DNA of 64,000 bases, taken from NCBI GenBank assembly GCA_910577945.1, contig CAJTNI010000006.1, positions 1 to 64,000 of the forward strand, read 5' to 3'. The position numbers and the translations under genes are program-made. Positions within the stretch are counted from its first letter, which is position 1; every line of letters begins with the position of its first letter. Positions 8,997 to 17,730 of this stretch are shown here, piece after piece. This stretch comes from an uncultured Christensenella sp. (lineage in GTDB: Bacteria; Bacillota; Clostridia; Christensenellales; Pumilibacteraceae). The notes beneath the pieces were generated by a model that was given only the letters and a program-made list of their open reading frames with translations, made no database searches and was not told the origin of the DNA.

Positions 8997-9162
8997 GTCA
9001 TTTCGAGCGGAGCACGCGCGTAATATTTCGGGTTGCAATAATCATGCGTAAACGGCTCGCCTTAGGTTTTTCGCAAGAGCGATGTCGCGCAGTCGAGAAA
9101 TCTGCATACTTAAAGATTTCTCCGCTACGCGCCTCGTACCTCGGCGCTTCGGTCGAAATGAC
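8997..9162. repeat. Dispersed palindromic repeat with GTCATTTCGAGC-type ends
   Basis: The element opens with GTCATTTCGAGCGGAGC and closes with GCTTCGGTCGAAATGAC, which are near-perfect inverted repeats. Internal GAAATCTGCATACTTAAAGATTTC forms a second stem (arms GAAATCT and AGATTTC). A shorter second fragment of the same family follows at about 9175-9235. The rest of the 8886-9275 spacer shows no gene. Repeats of this general form are common between genes of uncultured Clostridia and Bacteroidetes. Confidence 0.7.
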
Positions 9163-9275
9163 GGAATATAAACACCCACGCACGCAGTCGAAATGACGTA
9201 GTATAAACAATCACGCACACGGGCGAAACGGCATAGTAAATACAAGCCTCTTTCCGCGCCGACTTTGACTGCTTC

Positions 9276-10220
9276 TTAATTCTTAATTACGTTGCTGTAC
9301 AACGCGCACACCTCGTCGAAGGTGGGAATGCTTTCCGCCGCGCCGCGCCTGGACACCGTTATCGCCGCCGCCCTGGTCGCAAACCCGCACGCCTCCATGA
9401 ACGAGTACATGCCGATATGCGGATACGTAAGCGCAAGCGCGCCCACGAACGTGTCGCCCGCGCCCGTCGTGTCCACCGCCTTGACCTTGTACGGCGGTAT
9501 GTGCGCGACCATTTTTCCGCCGTCGGACACGACCGCGCCCTTGTCGCCGAGCGTGATTACCACGTACCGCACGCCGCGCTCGTGGAACGCGTCCATCGCC
9601 GCGCATTGACTGTCGAAATCGCGGGGATTGATACCCGTCAATATTTGCGCTTCCGTCTCGTTTGGAATGATTATATCCGAATTGTAATACAGGTCGTCGG
9701 GCAGCTCTTTTGCGGGCGCGGGGTTTAAAATCGTAGTCATGCCGATAGACCGCGCCTTGCGCATGGCGTACGCCACTACGTACAGCGGCACTTCGAGCTG
9801 ACACAAAAGCGTGTCCGCGCCCGTCGCATGCTCCAACGCCTCGTCCACGTCGGTCTTGCTAATCGTCGCGTTTGCGCCAGCATACACCATTATGCGGTTA
9901 TCCTTGCCCGTAACCGTGACGACCGCCGTGCCCGTCGGTCTGTTGACCTGCCGCACGAACTCCGAGTTTACGTTTAGCTCGCCAAGCCGCTTTATAAGCT
10001 CCGCGCCTATCGAGTCCTTGCCCACGTGCCCGATAAGACTGACGGGCGACCCGCCCTTGTCGCTGCGAGTGCCCAGCCGCGCGATGGCGACGGCTTGGTT
10101 TGCGCCCTTGCCGCCCAGCCCCACCGTGAGCCCGTCGGCGCTCAGCGTTTCGCCCTTTTTGGGAATGCGTTCGAGCTCCAACGACATATCGTAATTGATA
10201 CTGCCTAAAACGTAAATCAT
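9276..10220 (-). CDS. rbsK: Ribokinase (PfkB-family sugar kinase)
   Basis: The 314-residue product would phosphorylate ribose at C5 with ATP, feeding the pentose phosphate pathway. PfkB signatures are clear: the N-terminal GLGGKGANQAVAIARLG block that binds the sugar, NETEAQILTG in the middle, and the C-terminal TTGAGDTFVGALA containing the catalytic Asp and anion hole. Length is normal for RbsK. Its ATG overlaps the end of the upstream symporter gene by 4 bases (ATGA). No ribose transporter or LacI regulator is next to it, so ribose is the most likely substrate by motif but not confirmed by context. Confidence 0.88.
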   Translation of the reverse strand: MIYVLGSINYDMSLELERIPKKGETLSADGLTVGLGGKGANQAVAIARLGTRSDKGGSPVSLIGHVGKDSIGAELIKRLGELNVNSEFVRQVNRPTGTAVVTVTGKDNRIMVYAGANATISKTDVDEALEHATGADTLLCQLEVPLYVVAYAMRKARSIGMTTILNPAPAKELPDDLYYNSDIIIPNETEAQILTGINPRDFDSQCAAMDAFHERGVRYVVITLGDKGAVVSDGGKMVAHIPPYKVKAVDTTGAGDTFVGALALTYPHIGMYSFMEACGFATRAAAITVSRRGAAESIPTFDEVCALYSNVIKN

Positions 10221-12055
10221 GCCGCGCCCCCGTTTTCCGCGCCGTCGTCGGCAGCCGCGCTCTCCGCGAACACGCCGCTCGCTACGGGAATATCCTCTAT
10301 AATCGGCTCGTCCGCCGCCTGCGACTGCAAGCTTTTGCCGCTATGCTTACGCTCGTGCGTGCGCCGCTTTTGCTCCTCCGCGATTTTTTCCATCGCCTCG
10401 CGCTGCGAGCCCGACGGCGATTTTATGGAAAACGCGATATTCGTCAAGTGGTCGGCGATACGTTCGAGCGCGCTTATAAGCGAGTAGAAATACGTGCCGC
10501 TCTCCACCGTGCACTCGCCCGCATTGAGCCGCTGAATATGATTGTTGCCGAGTATGCGCTTCGTCATGTCCACCTCGTTCTCGCGCGAGGCAAAATCGTT
10601 GAGCTTGCCGACGGCGTTGTTCTCGAATATGAACATTGCCTCGTCGAACATAGCCATTACCTTGTCGTACATGTCCTCCAACTCGTCGAGCGCGATTTGC
10701 GAAAACACGCACTCGCTATCGCGCATCGCCGCGGCGGTCTCGGTAAAGTTTTCCGCATGGTCGGCGATACGCTCGATATCGCTTACTACGTGGTGGAGCG
10801 ACCCGATAAACTTTTCGTCGGCGCGCGTGAGCGACAGCGACGACAGCTTGATTAGGTATTTGGTCATGCCCTTGTTGACGAAATTGATACGTTGCTCGTC
10901 GCGCAGTACCTTGTCGCGCGCGGAAAGGTCTTGCGTGAGCACGGCGGTCATGGCGCGTTTGAGGTTCTTTTTCGCCATTTCGCCCATGTGGTCGACCTCG
11001 CGCTTGACCTGCGCCACGGCTATCGGCGGGGTCTGCAAAAACCTGTCGTCTATGTAATACATGCGCGGCGCTTCGTCCTCGCCGCCGCGCTTGTCGCGCA
11101 CGACAAGCGATGCGAACTTGGTCAACGGCGATATGAACGGCACGAGCATCGCCGTCGTGAGCACGTTGAAAATAACGTGGAACAGCGCGACCTGCATTTG
11201 CGTGTTTTTGGACATTTTGCCGAACAGCCACACCACCTCCGACTTGAATATCCAAATAAACACAGTAAACACTATCGTGCCGATTGCGTTGAACAATAGG
11301 TGAATTACCGCAGTGCGCTTGGCGTTGGTACTCGCGCCTATCGACGCGATTAGCGCGGTTACGCACGTGCCGATATTGGTGCCGAGTATTACGAACAGCG
11401 CGCTTTCCATGGGAATGATGGGCGCGCCGCCCGCGACGGGCGCAGCCATGGTGACTACAAGCGCGGTCATTGCCGCAGACGATTGGAACAGCGCCGTGCA
11501 CACCATACCTATAAGTATGAACAGCAGCGGGAAACTGATGGTTTTTAATACGTTTTGCATGGCGGAGGCGATTGTCGGATTGGAAAACGCCTCGCCCATC
11601 ATAGCCAGTCCTACGAACATAAGACCCAAGCCCGCGATTGCCGAGCCCACTTTTTTGACCGTGTCGTTCTTGAAGAACATCATCATGATAATGCCGACAA
11701 ACGCGAGCAACGCCATGTACGAGCTTATGCTGAATCCCGAAAGCGCGATAATGACGCCCGTAAACGTCGTGCCTATGTTCGCGCCCATAATTATGGACGT
11801 GGCTTGAAACAGCGTCATAAGCCCCGCGTTGACAAACCCGATGACCATGACCGTCGTCGCCGACGACGAATTGACGAGTATCGTCGCCACCGCGCCCACG
11901 CCTATGCCGGCAAAACGGTTGTTGCTGATTTTGCCGAACAGCTTGCGCATGCCCTTGCCTGCGCTGCGCTCCAAGCCCTCGCTGAGCATCTTCATGCCAA
12001 TCATGAGCACGCCCAGCCCCGAAATCAAAGATAATATACTCAGTAAAACGTCCAA
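10217..12055 (-). CDS. Sodium/phosphate symporter with PhoU-like C-terminal domain (NptA/PNaS type)
   Basis: This 612-residue membrane protein carries two Na/Pi cotransporter repeats; the signature NSSSATTVMVIGFVNAG (first repeat, about residues 55-75) and QSSAAMTALVVTMA (second repeat) mark the QSSS-type substrate motifs. From about residue 340 the protein is soluble and helical and resembles PhoU, a usual fusion in bacterial members. It should import phosphate with sodium. A TTG at 12055 with AAGGA 8 bases upstream is chosen as start: the promoter at 12116-12144 lies downstream of the ATG at 12178, so the longer reading cannot be right. It overlaps rbsK by 4 bases. Confidence 0.88.
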   Translation of the reverse strand: MDVLLSILSLISGLGVLMIGMKMLSEGLERSAGKGMRKLFGKISNNRFAGIGVGAVATILVNSSSATTVMVIGFVNAGLMTLFQATSIIMGANIGTTFTGVIIALSGFSISSYMALLAFVGIIMMMFFKNDTVKKVGSAIAGLGLMFVGLAMMGEAFSNPTIASAMQNVLKTISFPLLFILIGMVCTALFQSSAAMTALVVTMAAPVAGGAPIIPMESALFVILGTNIGTCVTALIASIGASTNAKRTAVIHLLFNAIGTIVFTVFIWIFKSEVVWLFGKMSKNTQMQVALFHVIFNVLTTAMLVPFISPLTKFASLVVRDKRGGEDEAPRMYYIDDRFLQTPPIAVAQVKREVDHMGEMAKKNLKRAMTAVLTQDLSARDKVLRDEQRINFVNKGMTKYLIKLSSLSLTRADEKFIGSLHHVVSDIERIADHAENFTETAAAMRDSECVFSQIALDELEDMYDKVMAMFDEAMFIFENNAVGKLNDFASRENEVDMTKRILGNNHIQRLNAGECTVESGTYFYSLISALERIADHLTNIAFSIKSPSGSQREAMEKIAEEQKRRTHERKHSGKSLQSQAADEPIIEDIPVASGVFAESAAADDGAENGGAA

Positions 12056-12115
12056 ACCGAAATTCCTTATTGTGCGGGCGCGCGAAAAAAGCGTACGCCG
12101 TAAGAATACAAACAC

Positions 12116-12144
12116 ATTATACGACAGTATTCGCGCATTGTCAA
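12116..12144 (-). promoter_or_regulatory. Sigma-A promoter of the Na/phosphate symporter-ribokinase operon
   Basis: On the minus strand TTGACA (12144-12139) and TATAAT (12121-12116) are 17 bases apart, a full consensus match. The start would be near 12109, about 54 bases before the TTG start codon. Confidence 0.85.
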
Positions 12145-12196
12145 GCACCGAACCGCCAAAGGACGCGCGGCACGGCACGTTATATTATAAAAAGAC

Positions 12197-12290
12197 GTCA
12201 TTTCGAGCGCAGTCGAAAAATCTTCCTTTTCGGTAAAAGGAAGATTTCTCCGCTTCGCGCCTCGTTCCTCGGCGCTTCGGTCGAAACGAC
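12197..12290. repeat. Dispersed palindromic repeat, second clear copy, with trailing fragments
   Basis: Ends GTCATTTCGAGCGCAGTCG and CGCTTCGGTCGAAACGAC are inverted repeats, and the middle forms a perfect stem (AAATCTTCCTTTT with AAAAGGAAGATTT around CGGT). The same family is at 8997-9162. A partial third copy lies at 12412-12452, and 12304-12400 is a reverse-complement relative of the repeats at 17428-17645. No gene is seen in 12145-12483. Confidence 0.75.
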
Positions 12291-12483
12291 GGCATAAAAA
12301 CCGCTCCGAATTGGTCGAATCAGACCCATGGCTTGGCGTGTGCCGTGCGTTTGCTTTGACGGTGGTTTTGCCGCACACCCGAATAGGAACGTCATGTATT
12401 ATATAAAGTGTAATTTCGAGCGCAGCGGCTTTTGCCGCGCAGTCGAAAAATCTTAATCCTAAGGCTTGGCGTTTATCGTGAGT

Positions 12484-15400
12484 TTACGCTCTTTCCCATA
12501 TTTTGTTATAGTGCGTGTCGCCCATCATTTGCGCAACCGCATACGGCGTGAGCTGCGCCGCGGTATACGACGTGCCGCCGACCGTCCAGCCCTCGCGGTT
12601 TTCCAAAATTATCTCGTGCAGCGTCGTTTGCCCGTTGCTTATGCAGCCGATGAACGCGCCGCTCTCGATTTTCTTTACGTTCGCGCCTATCGTCACCTTG
12701 CGCAGCATGGTGCAGTTCCTGAACGCGTACATTTTAATCGCGCCGTTGCCCGTAATCGCCACCTCGGTCAGTCCGCTCGGAATATTGGACGCGCCGCCGA
12801 ACAGCAGGCTGAACGCGCCGTCCGCGTAATCCGACGGGTTTTTGGAGATACCGATAAACGGCAAGGAAAGCTTTTTCAAGCCCGTGCAGCCCTCGAACGC
12901 GCCGCGCGCTATCGCCCCGGTTGCGTTGGGCACGACAAGGCTCGTAATGCCGCTGCGGTTGCGGAACGCCAAGCCAATCGTCTCTGCGTAATCGCGCAGC
13001 GTTATATCGCCGCTCGCCGAGGGCAGTACGAATTTGACTGTATACGGATAGTACAGCACGCCGTTTTCCAGCAGCCATTTCCCGTTGGAGTACGATATCG
13101 CTATATCGGCGATTTCGGGACAGTCGTCCAGCGCGCATCTGCCGTCGTCGTAGTCGTCCAAGTACACGAACTTCGCGCCGAGGCTCACCCTTTTCACGCT
13201 CACGCAGCCGAACAGCACGCCCACTCCCGCGCCCGTCACGCTGTCGCCGAACACGACCTCGGTCAAATCCCGCGCGTCCGACAAAGCGTACTTGCTCACG
13301 TGCTCGCAGCCGTCGATAGTCAGCGACGCGAGCGACGACGGAATGCTGTCGCCGAATATATGCGCGAGCCTCAAACCCTCCTCGGTGCGGCTCGTCGCGC
13401 GGCGCGTGCCCGCAAACGGCACGGTCAGGCTTTTAAGCCCCGTGCACCCGCCGAGCGCGCCCCTGTTGATTGTAACGACGGTTTTGGGCACGACAAGGCT
13501 TTCGAGCGCGGCGCAATCCTTAAACGCGTTGTCGGCGATTATGCGCGCGCCGTCGCTGATATCGCACGCCGTTATATCGGCGCTCTTTGCCCTTACCAGC
13601 AGCAAGTAGCCGTTGCCCGCGTTGCCCAAATACAGCGCGTTGCCGTACTCGGCGTATCGGAGCGCGGCGCAGCCGTTAAACGCGTTGCCGCTCGCCGAGG
13701 CGAGCGTGTCGGGGAGCGATATGCTCTTTATTTTCGCATACCCCTCGAACGCCGAATAATGCAGCTCCGTCGCCGCGGTAAGCGTAACGCTTTCCACCGC
13801 GCAGGCGTCGGTCAAGCCCGTGACCTGCGCAAAGGTTTTCGACGCGCTCGCCGTCTCGCCCAAGAAGGGTAGCGTTATGCTTTTAAGCGCGACGCAGCCC
13901 GAGAACAGCCCGTTGCCCAGCCGCGTTACGCTGTCGGGAATTACTATCTCGGTCAGCGCGGCGCAGTCCTTGAACGCGCCGCTTGCGATTTCCGTGACGG
14001 TATGCCCGCGCACTTCGCTCGGCACGGTCAAACTCGCGGCGTTGCCGTTGTACGACAGCACCGTCGCCGTGCCGTCCGACCTGAACGCATACGCGTAATC
14101 GTCCGCCTCCGTCACGTCGGTTATATCGTACACCAAGCGCACGTCGTCGAAATCGCAGTCGCCCCACAAAGACTGCGCCTCGCTTGCCCCGAGCGTTACG
14201 TACACGACCGCGCCGACGCACGCCGTAAACGCGTTTTTGTCTATTTCCCGCACGCTCTCGCCCAAGAACAGCGAGCTTACGCCCGTCTCCGCAACGACTA
14301 CGCGCGATTTATCCGCCGTGAACAATACGCCGTTTTCCTTAGCAAACGCCGTATTCGCCCCGTCGAGCTCGATTTTCTCCGCCGACCGCGCGAACGCGTC
14401 GGGCGCGATAACCGTCACGTTCTTGCCGATTTTTATCGTGCCGCGCGCCGATATCGACGCTATTTCGGTCACGTCGTACGTGCGTCCGTTGAGCGCCACC
14501 GTGTCGGGAACTGTCACGTCGTCCCCGTCGATTACGCGCAATACCGCCGCGCCGCCGTTCTTGATTTTGTATTCGATATTGCCCACCGTCACGGGCGGAG
14601 CGTCGCCGTAAACGGTGTTGTACGGCTTGCCCTTGCCCGCTATGTAATTCCAGCTTGACGGGAACGCGCTCGCCGCCGACCTCTCGAACGCGCAATGCAC
14701 TGTCAAGTCCGTGGGCAGAGTATCGAGCGCGCTGTTGCCGAACGCATACTCGTTCATTGTCGTAATCGTGGACGGCAGCCAAATATGCTTTAAATTATGG
14801 CAGTAGCTAAACGTAGCGACCAGCGTCGTCGCGCCCTCGGCGACGGACACCGTAGTCGCCTCCGACGAGAAAAAGCTCGCGCCGATTACGCGCTTGCCGA
14901 CGAGGATATTCGGGATAGTCACCACTTCGCCCGCCATACTGCCGCTTGTGGACAGCGAAATGCCGTAATCGCTCTCGCTTATGCCGAACGCATTCGCATA
15001 AGTCGCGTATTCGGCTACGTCCGCGCGCACCGTTTGCTCGTCGTAGAAATAATACTTCACGGTCACGCGCCCCATGCCGTCGGCGCTCGCGCGAGAGAGG
15101 TCGAGCATGATATCGGCTTTTTCCGCGACCTTGTAGTCCGCCGTCCTGCCGAGCTTGCCCGCCGCCACGCCGTCGTACAGCGCGCCCTCGGCGATGATGT
15201 CGCGCTCGGTCACGACCAGCGTATCGCCGAGCTTTTCGTGCGTATACTCGCGCACGCCGTTTTCGACCGTAAACGCAGACGCGTAACGCTCCACGTCGGC
15301 GGTGTACAGCCCGTAAATACAAAGGTCGTAGTCGAACGTGTCGTCGCCGTTCACGGCGCGGGCATAAAGCATGTTCTCGCCGTGCGCAAACGACAAAAAC

Positions 15401-16293
15401 GTCAAATCCATGCTTTTAAGCTCGTCGGCGGCGCTCTCGTTGTCTCTGCCCGCCGCGGTTCTGTACAGCTTATACGCGCCGCCCGTCGCCGCCTTGATAT
15501 TTTTGGAAACGTCGAACCGCGTCGGCTTGTTGTCCTTCAACGGCAGCTCGTACAAATAATACTCCTTGTCGCCCGCCGTCACCTTTTCGGAATAAAACCC
15601 GTTGAGCGTGATTGCGCCGTCCGAGTATTTAAGCCTCACGAGCGAGAACTCGTCGTTGAGCTTTGTCACGCGGAACGTATCGCTCACGCCCGTCATTGGC
15701 ACTTCCTGCTCGACGGTCTCACCGTCTATCTCCACGCTGTCTATCTCGTACGCGGTAAGCACGACGGTCGACTTGCCCGAGGGAAACCCCTCGGCGCGCA
15801 AAGCGCGCAAATCCTGCGTCGTCTTGCTCTTGTCGATATCGTACGCAACGGGCGCGCTCTCGCCCGCATACGTGACCGAAATCACGTACTTGCTCGCGTT
15901 CTTGATTTTGTTCCAGCTCAATACTCCCGCCGCGGAAAGCGCAACGCTCTTAAACTCCGCGTCGCCCGTATCGGGCGTATCGGGCACGTCGGGATTATCG
16001 GGATTATCGGGATTGTTCGGGTCGTCGGGGCCGTCGGGCTTATCGAGCTTATCTACGCGATAGTCACAAACCGTACAATCGTAATACTTGCCGTTTTGCT
16101 CCCAATCGTGCTCGGCGTAATCGCCGCGCTCCCCGCACCCGCCGACCGTGCATATATGCCAATGCCCGTCGTTGTCGCTCGACCATTCCGCCGCAAACGA
16201 ATGCTCGTGATTTTTGTCGCCGCATGCGACGAGAACGCCCGACGCGCCAAGCGCGCAAGCCGCCGCCAAAACCGATATTATTTTCCTTCTCAT
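12484..16293 (-). CDS. Large surface lipoprotein with BspA-like leucine-rich repeats
   Basis: The 1269-residue protein has a lipoprotein signal with lipobox LVAC and Cys24, then a His/Cys/Trp-rich module (HEHSF, DGHWHICTVGGCG, YDCTVCDYR, residues about 28-80), then a low-complexity linker of Pro, Asp and Asn (about 85-105). The rest holds two blocks of LRR_5 (BspA/TpLRR) repeats of about 23 residues with the pattern IxxxAFxxCxxLxxIxIPxSV, for example TEIASGAFKDCAALTEIVIP. Such proteins are anchored outside the cell and mediate adhesion or binding to host or microbial partners. Start is the ATG at 16293; a TTG at 16296 has a better spacing to GAGG and cannot be excluded. It is divergent from an XRE regulator. 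Confidence 0.9.
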   Translation of the reverse strand: MRRKIISVLAAACALGASGVLVACGDKNHEHSFAAEWSSDNDGHWHICTVGGCGERGDYAEHDWEQNGKYYDCTVCDYRVDKLDKPDGPDDPNNPDNPDNPDVPDTPDTGDAEFKSVALSAAGVLSWNKIKNASKYVISVTYAGESAPVAYDIDKSKTTQDLRALRAEGFPSGKSTVVLTAYEIDSVEIDGETVEQEVPMTGVSDTFRVTKLNDEFSLVRLKYSDGAITLNGFYSEKVTAGDKEYYLYELPLKDNKPTRFDVSKNIKAATGGAYKLYRTAAGRDNESAADELKSMDLTFLSFAHGENMLYARAVNGDDTFDYDLCIYGLYTADVERYASAFTVENGVREYTHEKLGDTLVVTERDIIAEGALYDGVAAGKLGRTADYKVAEKADIMLDLSRASADGMGRVTVKYYFYDEQTVRADVAEYATYANAFGISESDYGISLSTSGSMAGEVVTIPNILVGKRVIGASFFSSEATTVSVAEGATTLVATFSYCHNLKHIWLPSTITTMNEYAFGNSALDTLPTDLTVHCAFERSAASAFPSSWNYIAGKGKPYNTVYGDAPPVTVGNIEYKIKNGGAAVLRVIDGDDVTVPDTVALNGRTYDVTEIASISARGTIKIGKNVTVIAPDAFARSAEKIELDGANTAFAKENGVLFTADKSRVVVAETGVSSLFLGESVREIDKNAFTACVGAVVYVTLGASEAQSLWGDCDFDDVRLVYDITDVTEADDYAYAFRSDGTATVLSYNGNAASLTVPSEVRGHTVTEIASGAFKDCAALTEIVIPDSVTRLGNGLFSGCVALKSITLPFLGETASASKTFAQVTGLTDACAVESVTLTAATELHYSAFEGYAKIKSISLPDTLASASGNAFNGCAALRYAEYGNALYLGNAGNGYLLLVRAKSADITACDISDGARIIADNAFKDCAALESLVVPKTVVTINRGALGGCTGLKSLTVPFAGTRRATSRTEEGLRLAHIFGDSIPSSLASLTIDGCEHVSKYALSDARDLTEVVFGDSVTGAGVGVLFGCVSVKRVSLGAKFVYLDDYDDGRCALDDCPEIADIAISYSNGKWLLENGVLYYPYTVKFVLPSASGDITLRDYAETIGLAFRNRSGITSLVVPNATGAIARGAFEGCTGLKKLSLPFIGISKNPSDYADGAFSLLFGGASNIPSGLTEVAITGNGAIKMYAFRNCTMLRKVTIGANVKKIESGAFIGCISNGQTTLHEIILENREGWTVGGTSYTAAQLTPYAVAQMMGDTHYNKIWERA

Positions 16294-16318
16294 CAAGCCG
16301 AAACCTCACAACGAAATT

Positions 16319-16334
16319 CACTAACTATTGTTAG
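16319..16334. promoter_or_regulatory. Candidate operator 1, at the start site of the leucine-rich-repeat lipoprotein gene
   Basis: CACTAACTATTGTTAG contains the perfect inverted repeat CTAAC-TATT-GTTAG. It sits right at the predicted transcription start of the lipoprotein gene. A 15-of-16 match occurs 61 bases away at 16380-16395. It is a likely binding site for the divergent XRE protein. Confidence 0.6.
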
Positions 16335-16343
16335 CGTTAACTA

Positions 16344-16372
16344 ATATTATCACTAATTATCGTAAGTGTCAA
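16344..16372 (-). promoter_or_regulatory. Sigma-A promoter of the leucine-rich-repeat lipoprotein gene
   Basis: On the minus strand TTGACA (16372-16367) and TAATAT (16349-16344) are 17 bases apart. The start falls near 16337, next to candidate operator 1. Confidence 0.75.
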
Positions 16373-16379
16373 GAACTTA

Positions 16380-16395
16380 CACTAAATATTGTTAG
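16380..16395. promoter_or_regulatory. Candidate operator 2, in the promoter of the XRE gene
   Basis: CACTAAATATTGTTAG repeats operator 1 with one change. It lies immediately before TATACT (16396-16401), a good -10 box for the plus-strand XRE gene, so a bound regulator would block its own promoter. Confidence 0.58.
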
Positions 16396-16438
16396 TATAC
16401 TTATCGTAAAAATACGCACGACGAGGGATACTAGCGAT

Positions 16439-16894
16439 ATGGAAAAAACCGATTTCGGGTTTGCGGCGCGGTTGAGAGACCTGCGCGAGGAGGCGGGGCT
16501 GTCCATGATGGAGCTTGCGCGCAGGATAGGCGTGAGCGACGCGGCGATTTGCAAATGGGAAAACGGGCTCGCCGAGCCCAAGCTGGGGTATATAATACGG
16601 CTCGCCGAGTTTTTCGACTGCTCGACGGATTATCTTATAGGCAAGGACGGCGATTATGCCGTCGCCAAGCCGCCGCGCGTGAGCGTCAAGATTACCGACG
16701 CGTCGGGGCGAACGGTCAAGCCGCCCGCGAAAACCGCGCCCGTCGCGCTGTCGCAGGACGACGAGTCGCTGCTCGCCGAACTCAAAGAGCTTTCGCCCGA
16801 CGTGCGCGCGGCGGTACGCGAGACGGTGCGCGCGCTCGGCGGCAAAAAGACAGACGGCGCGCATAAGCCCGACGGAAACAAACCGAACGCTTAA
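16439..16894 (+). CDS. XRE-family transcriptional regulator
   Basis: This 151-residue protein has an N-terminal HTH_3 domain (about residues 8-65): LRDLREEAGLSMMELARRIG, then the recognition helix VSDAAICKWENG and FDCSTDYLIG, the classic Cro/CI-type ending. The C-terminal part is a Pro/Lys-rich linker and a short helix (LLAELKELSPDVRAAVRETV), perhaps for dimerisation. The ATG at 16439 is preferred over the more upstream 16328, because the earlier one lies in the operator/promoter region and GAGGG precedes 16439. Head-to-head arrangement with the lipoprotein gene and shared palindromes suggest it controls both. Confidence 0.88.
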   Translation: MEKTDFGFAARLRDLREEAGLSMMELARRIGVSDAAICKWENGLAEPKLGYIIRLAEFFDCSTDYLIGKDGDYAVAKPPRVSVKITDASGRTVKPPAKTAPVALSQDDESLLAELKELSPDVRAAVRETVRALGGKKTDGAHKPDGNKPNA

Positions 16895-17192
16895 CTTTTG
16901 CCGCGTACGGGCGTTATCGGCGCGTGTGCCGTGCGCCCGAATCAGAGCAAATCGAATATTTGATAAACGGCATTGCTTTTAATTTGCTATCCGTAAAAGT
17001 GCGGCGGTTCGCCGAGATTTCTCGACACGTTGTGCGGCGACCGACCGCAAACAATATTTTGCACAATATTACTACTTGACTAAAAACATTCGCCGCGCAA
17101 CGGCTCGAAATGACAGGAATGTGGACTTGTACTGTTGTGTTTATATCTTGTCATTAGGACTTTTGTGTTTATTTCCCGTCATTCCGACCGCG

Positions 17193-17412
17193 CGCATAGT
17201 ATTATGTATGGCAACAACAGTGAGTATGAATATTGTCTTTGGTCTTTCGCGGCGCATAGTATTATGTATGGCAACAACAGTGAGTATGAATATTGTCTTT
17301 GGTCTTTCGCGGCGCGTAGTATATGTATGGCAACAACAGTGAGTATGAATATTGTCTTTGGTCTTTCGCGGCGCGTAGTATTATGTTCGGCAACAACGGT
17401 GAGTATGAATAA
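17193..17412. repeat. Tandem repeat, nearly four units of 60 bases
   Basis: The unit (GCGCATAGTATTATGTATGG, then CAACAACAGTGAGTATGAAT, then ATTGTCTTTGGTCTTTCGCG) is repeated head to tail at 17193, 17253, 17313 and 17372, with few changes and one single-base deletion. There are no unique spacers, so it is not a CRISPR array. A single diverged inverted copy lies at 1823-1878. Reading frames through it differ only by the repeat and do not look coding. Confidence 0.85.
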
Positions 17413-17427
17413 GGATAACCGTAATTC

Positions 17428-17645
17428 ATTCGCCAAGCCTTCGGCTTGCTGCGTAGGACAGTGCTATGAACTTAACTATTCGGGTGCGCGGCAAAATCAC
17501 CGTCAAAGTAAACAAACGGCATACGCCAAGCCTGCGGCTTGCACACGGCATTCGCCAAACATTTGGTTTGCTGCGTAGGACGTTATTTTGGTTTAACTAT
17601 TCGGGTGAACGGCAAAACCACCGCCAAAGCAAACACACGGCATTC
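17428..17645. repeat. Two direct repeats of about 120 bases
   Basis: Blocks beginning ATTCGCCAAGCCTTCGGCTT and TTCGCCAAACATTTGGTTTG recur, each followed by CTGCGTAGGAC, a short variable part, TTAACTATTCGGGTG, CGGCAAAA and CACCG. The GCCAAGCC-TTC-GGCTTGC segments are themselves small hairpins. A reverse-complement relative lies at 12304-12400. The rest of the 16895-17192 spacer holds only fragments of the GTCATTTCGAGC repeat. Confidence 0.65.
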
Positions 17646-17664
17646 GCCAAGCCTTCGGCTTGCA

Positions 17665-17699
17665 CAAAGCCCTCGCCGATACTGTCGGCGAGGGCTTTG
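17665..17699. terminator. Perfect 14-bp hairpin downstream of soj
   Basis: CAAAGCCCTCGCCG (17665-17678) pairs perfectly with CGGCGAGGGCTTTG (17686-17699). It lies about 30 bases past the soj stop on the minus strand. The T-run is short in either direction, so termination is likely but not certain. Confidence 0.5.
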
Positions 17700-17730
17700 A
17701 TAAATTACGCAAAATTTGTTTTACTTACAA

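Noticed and set aside
12056..12178. Longer N-terminus for the Na/phosphate symporter from an ATG at 12178
   Set aside because: It would begin upstream of the consensus promoter at 12116-12144; the TTG at 12055 has a ribosome site and fits the family start.
12466..16344. Plus-strand frames of 468 and 515 residues opposite the leucine-rich-repeat gene
   Set aside because: Composition is Arg/Ala/His-rich without any domain; the minus-strand gene has a signal peptide, repeats and a promoter.
17193..17412. Possible CRISPR array
   Set aside because: Units are contiguous 60-base copies without unique spacers, and no cas genes are near.
17076..17578. Open frames of 88 and 147 residues across the tandem repeat
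   Set aside because: The translations are just the repeated DNA unit read over and over; there is no ribosome site and single-base differences between units shift the frame.
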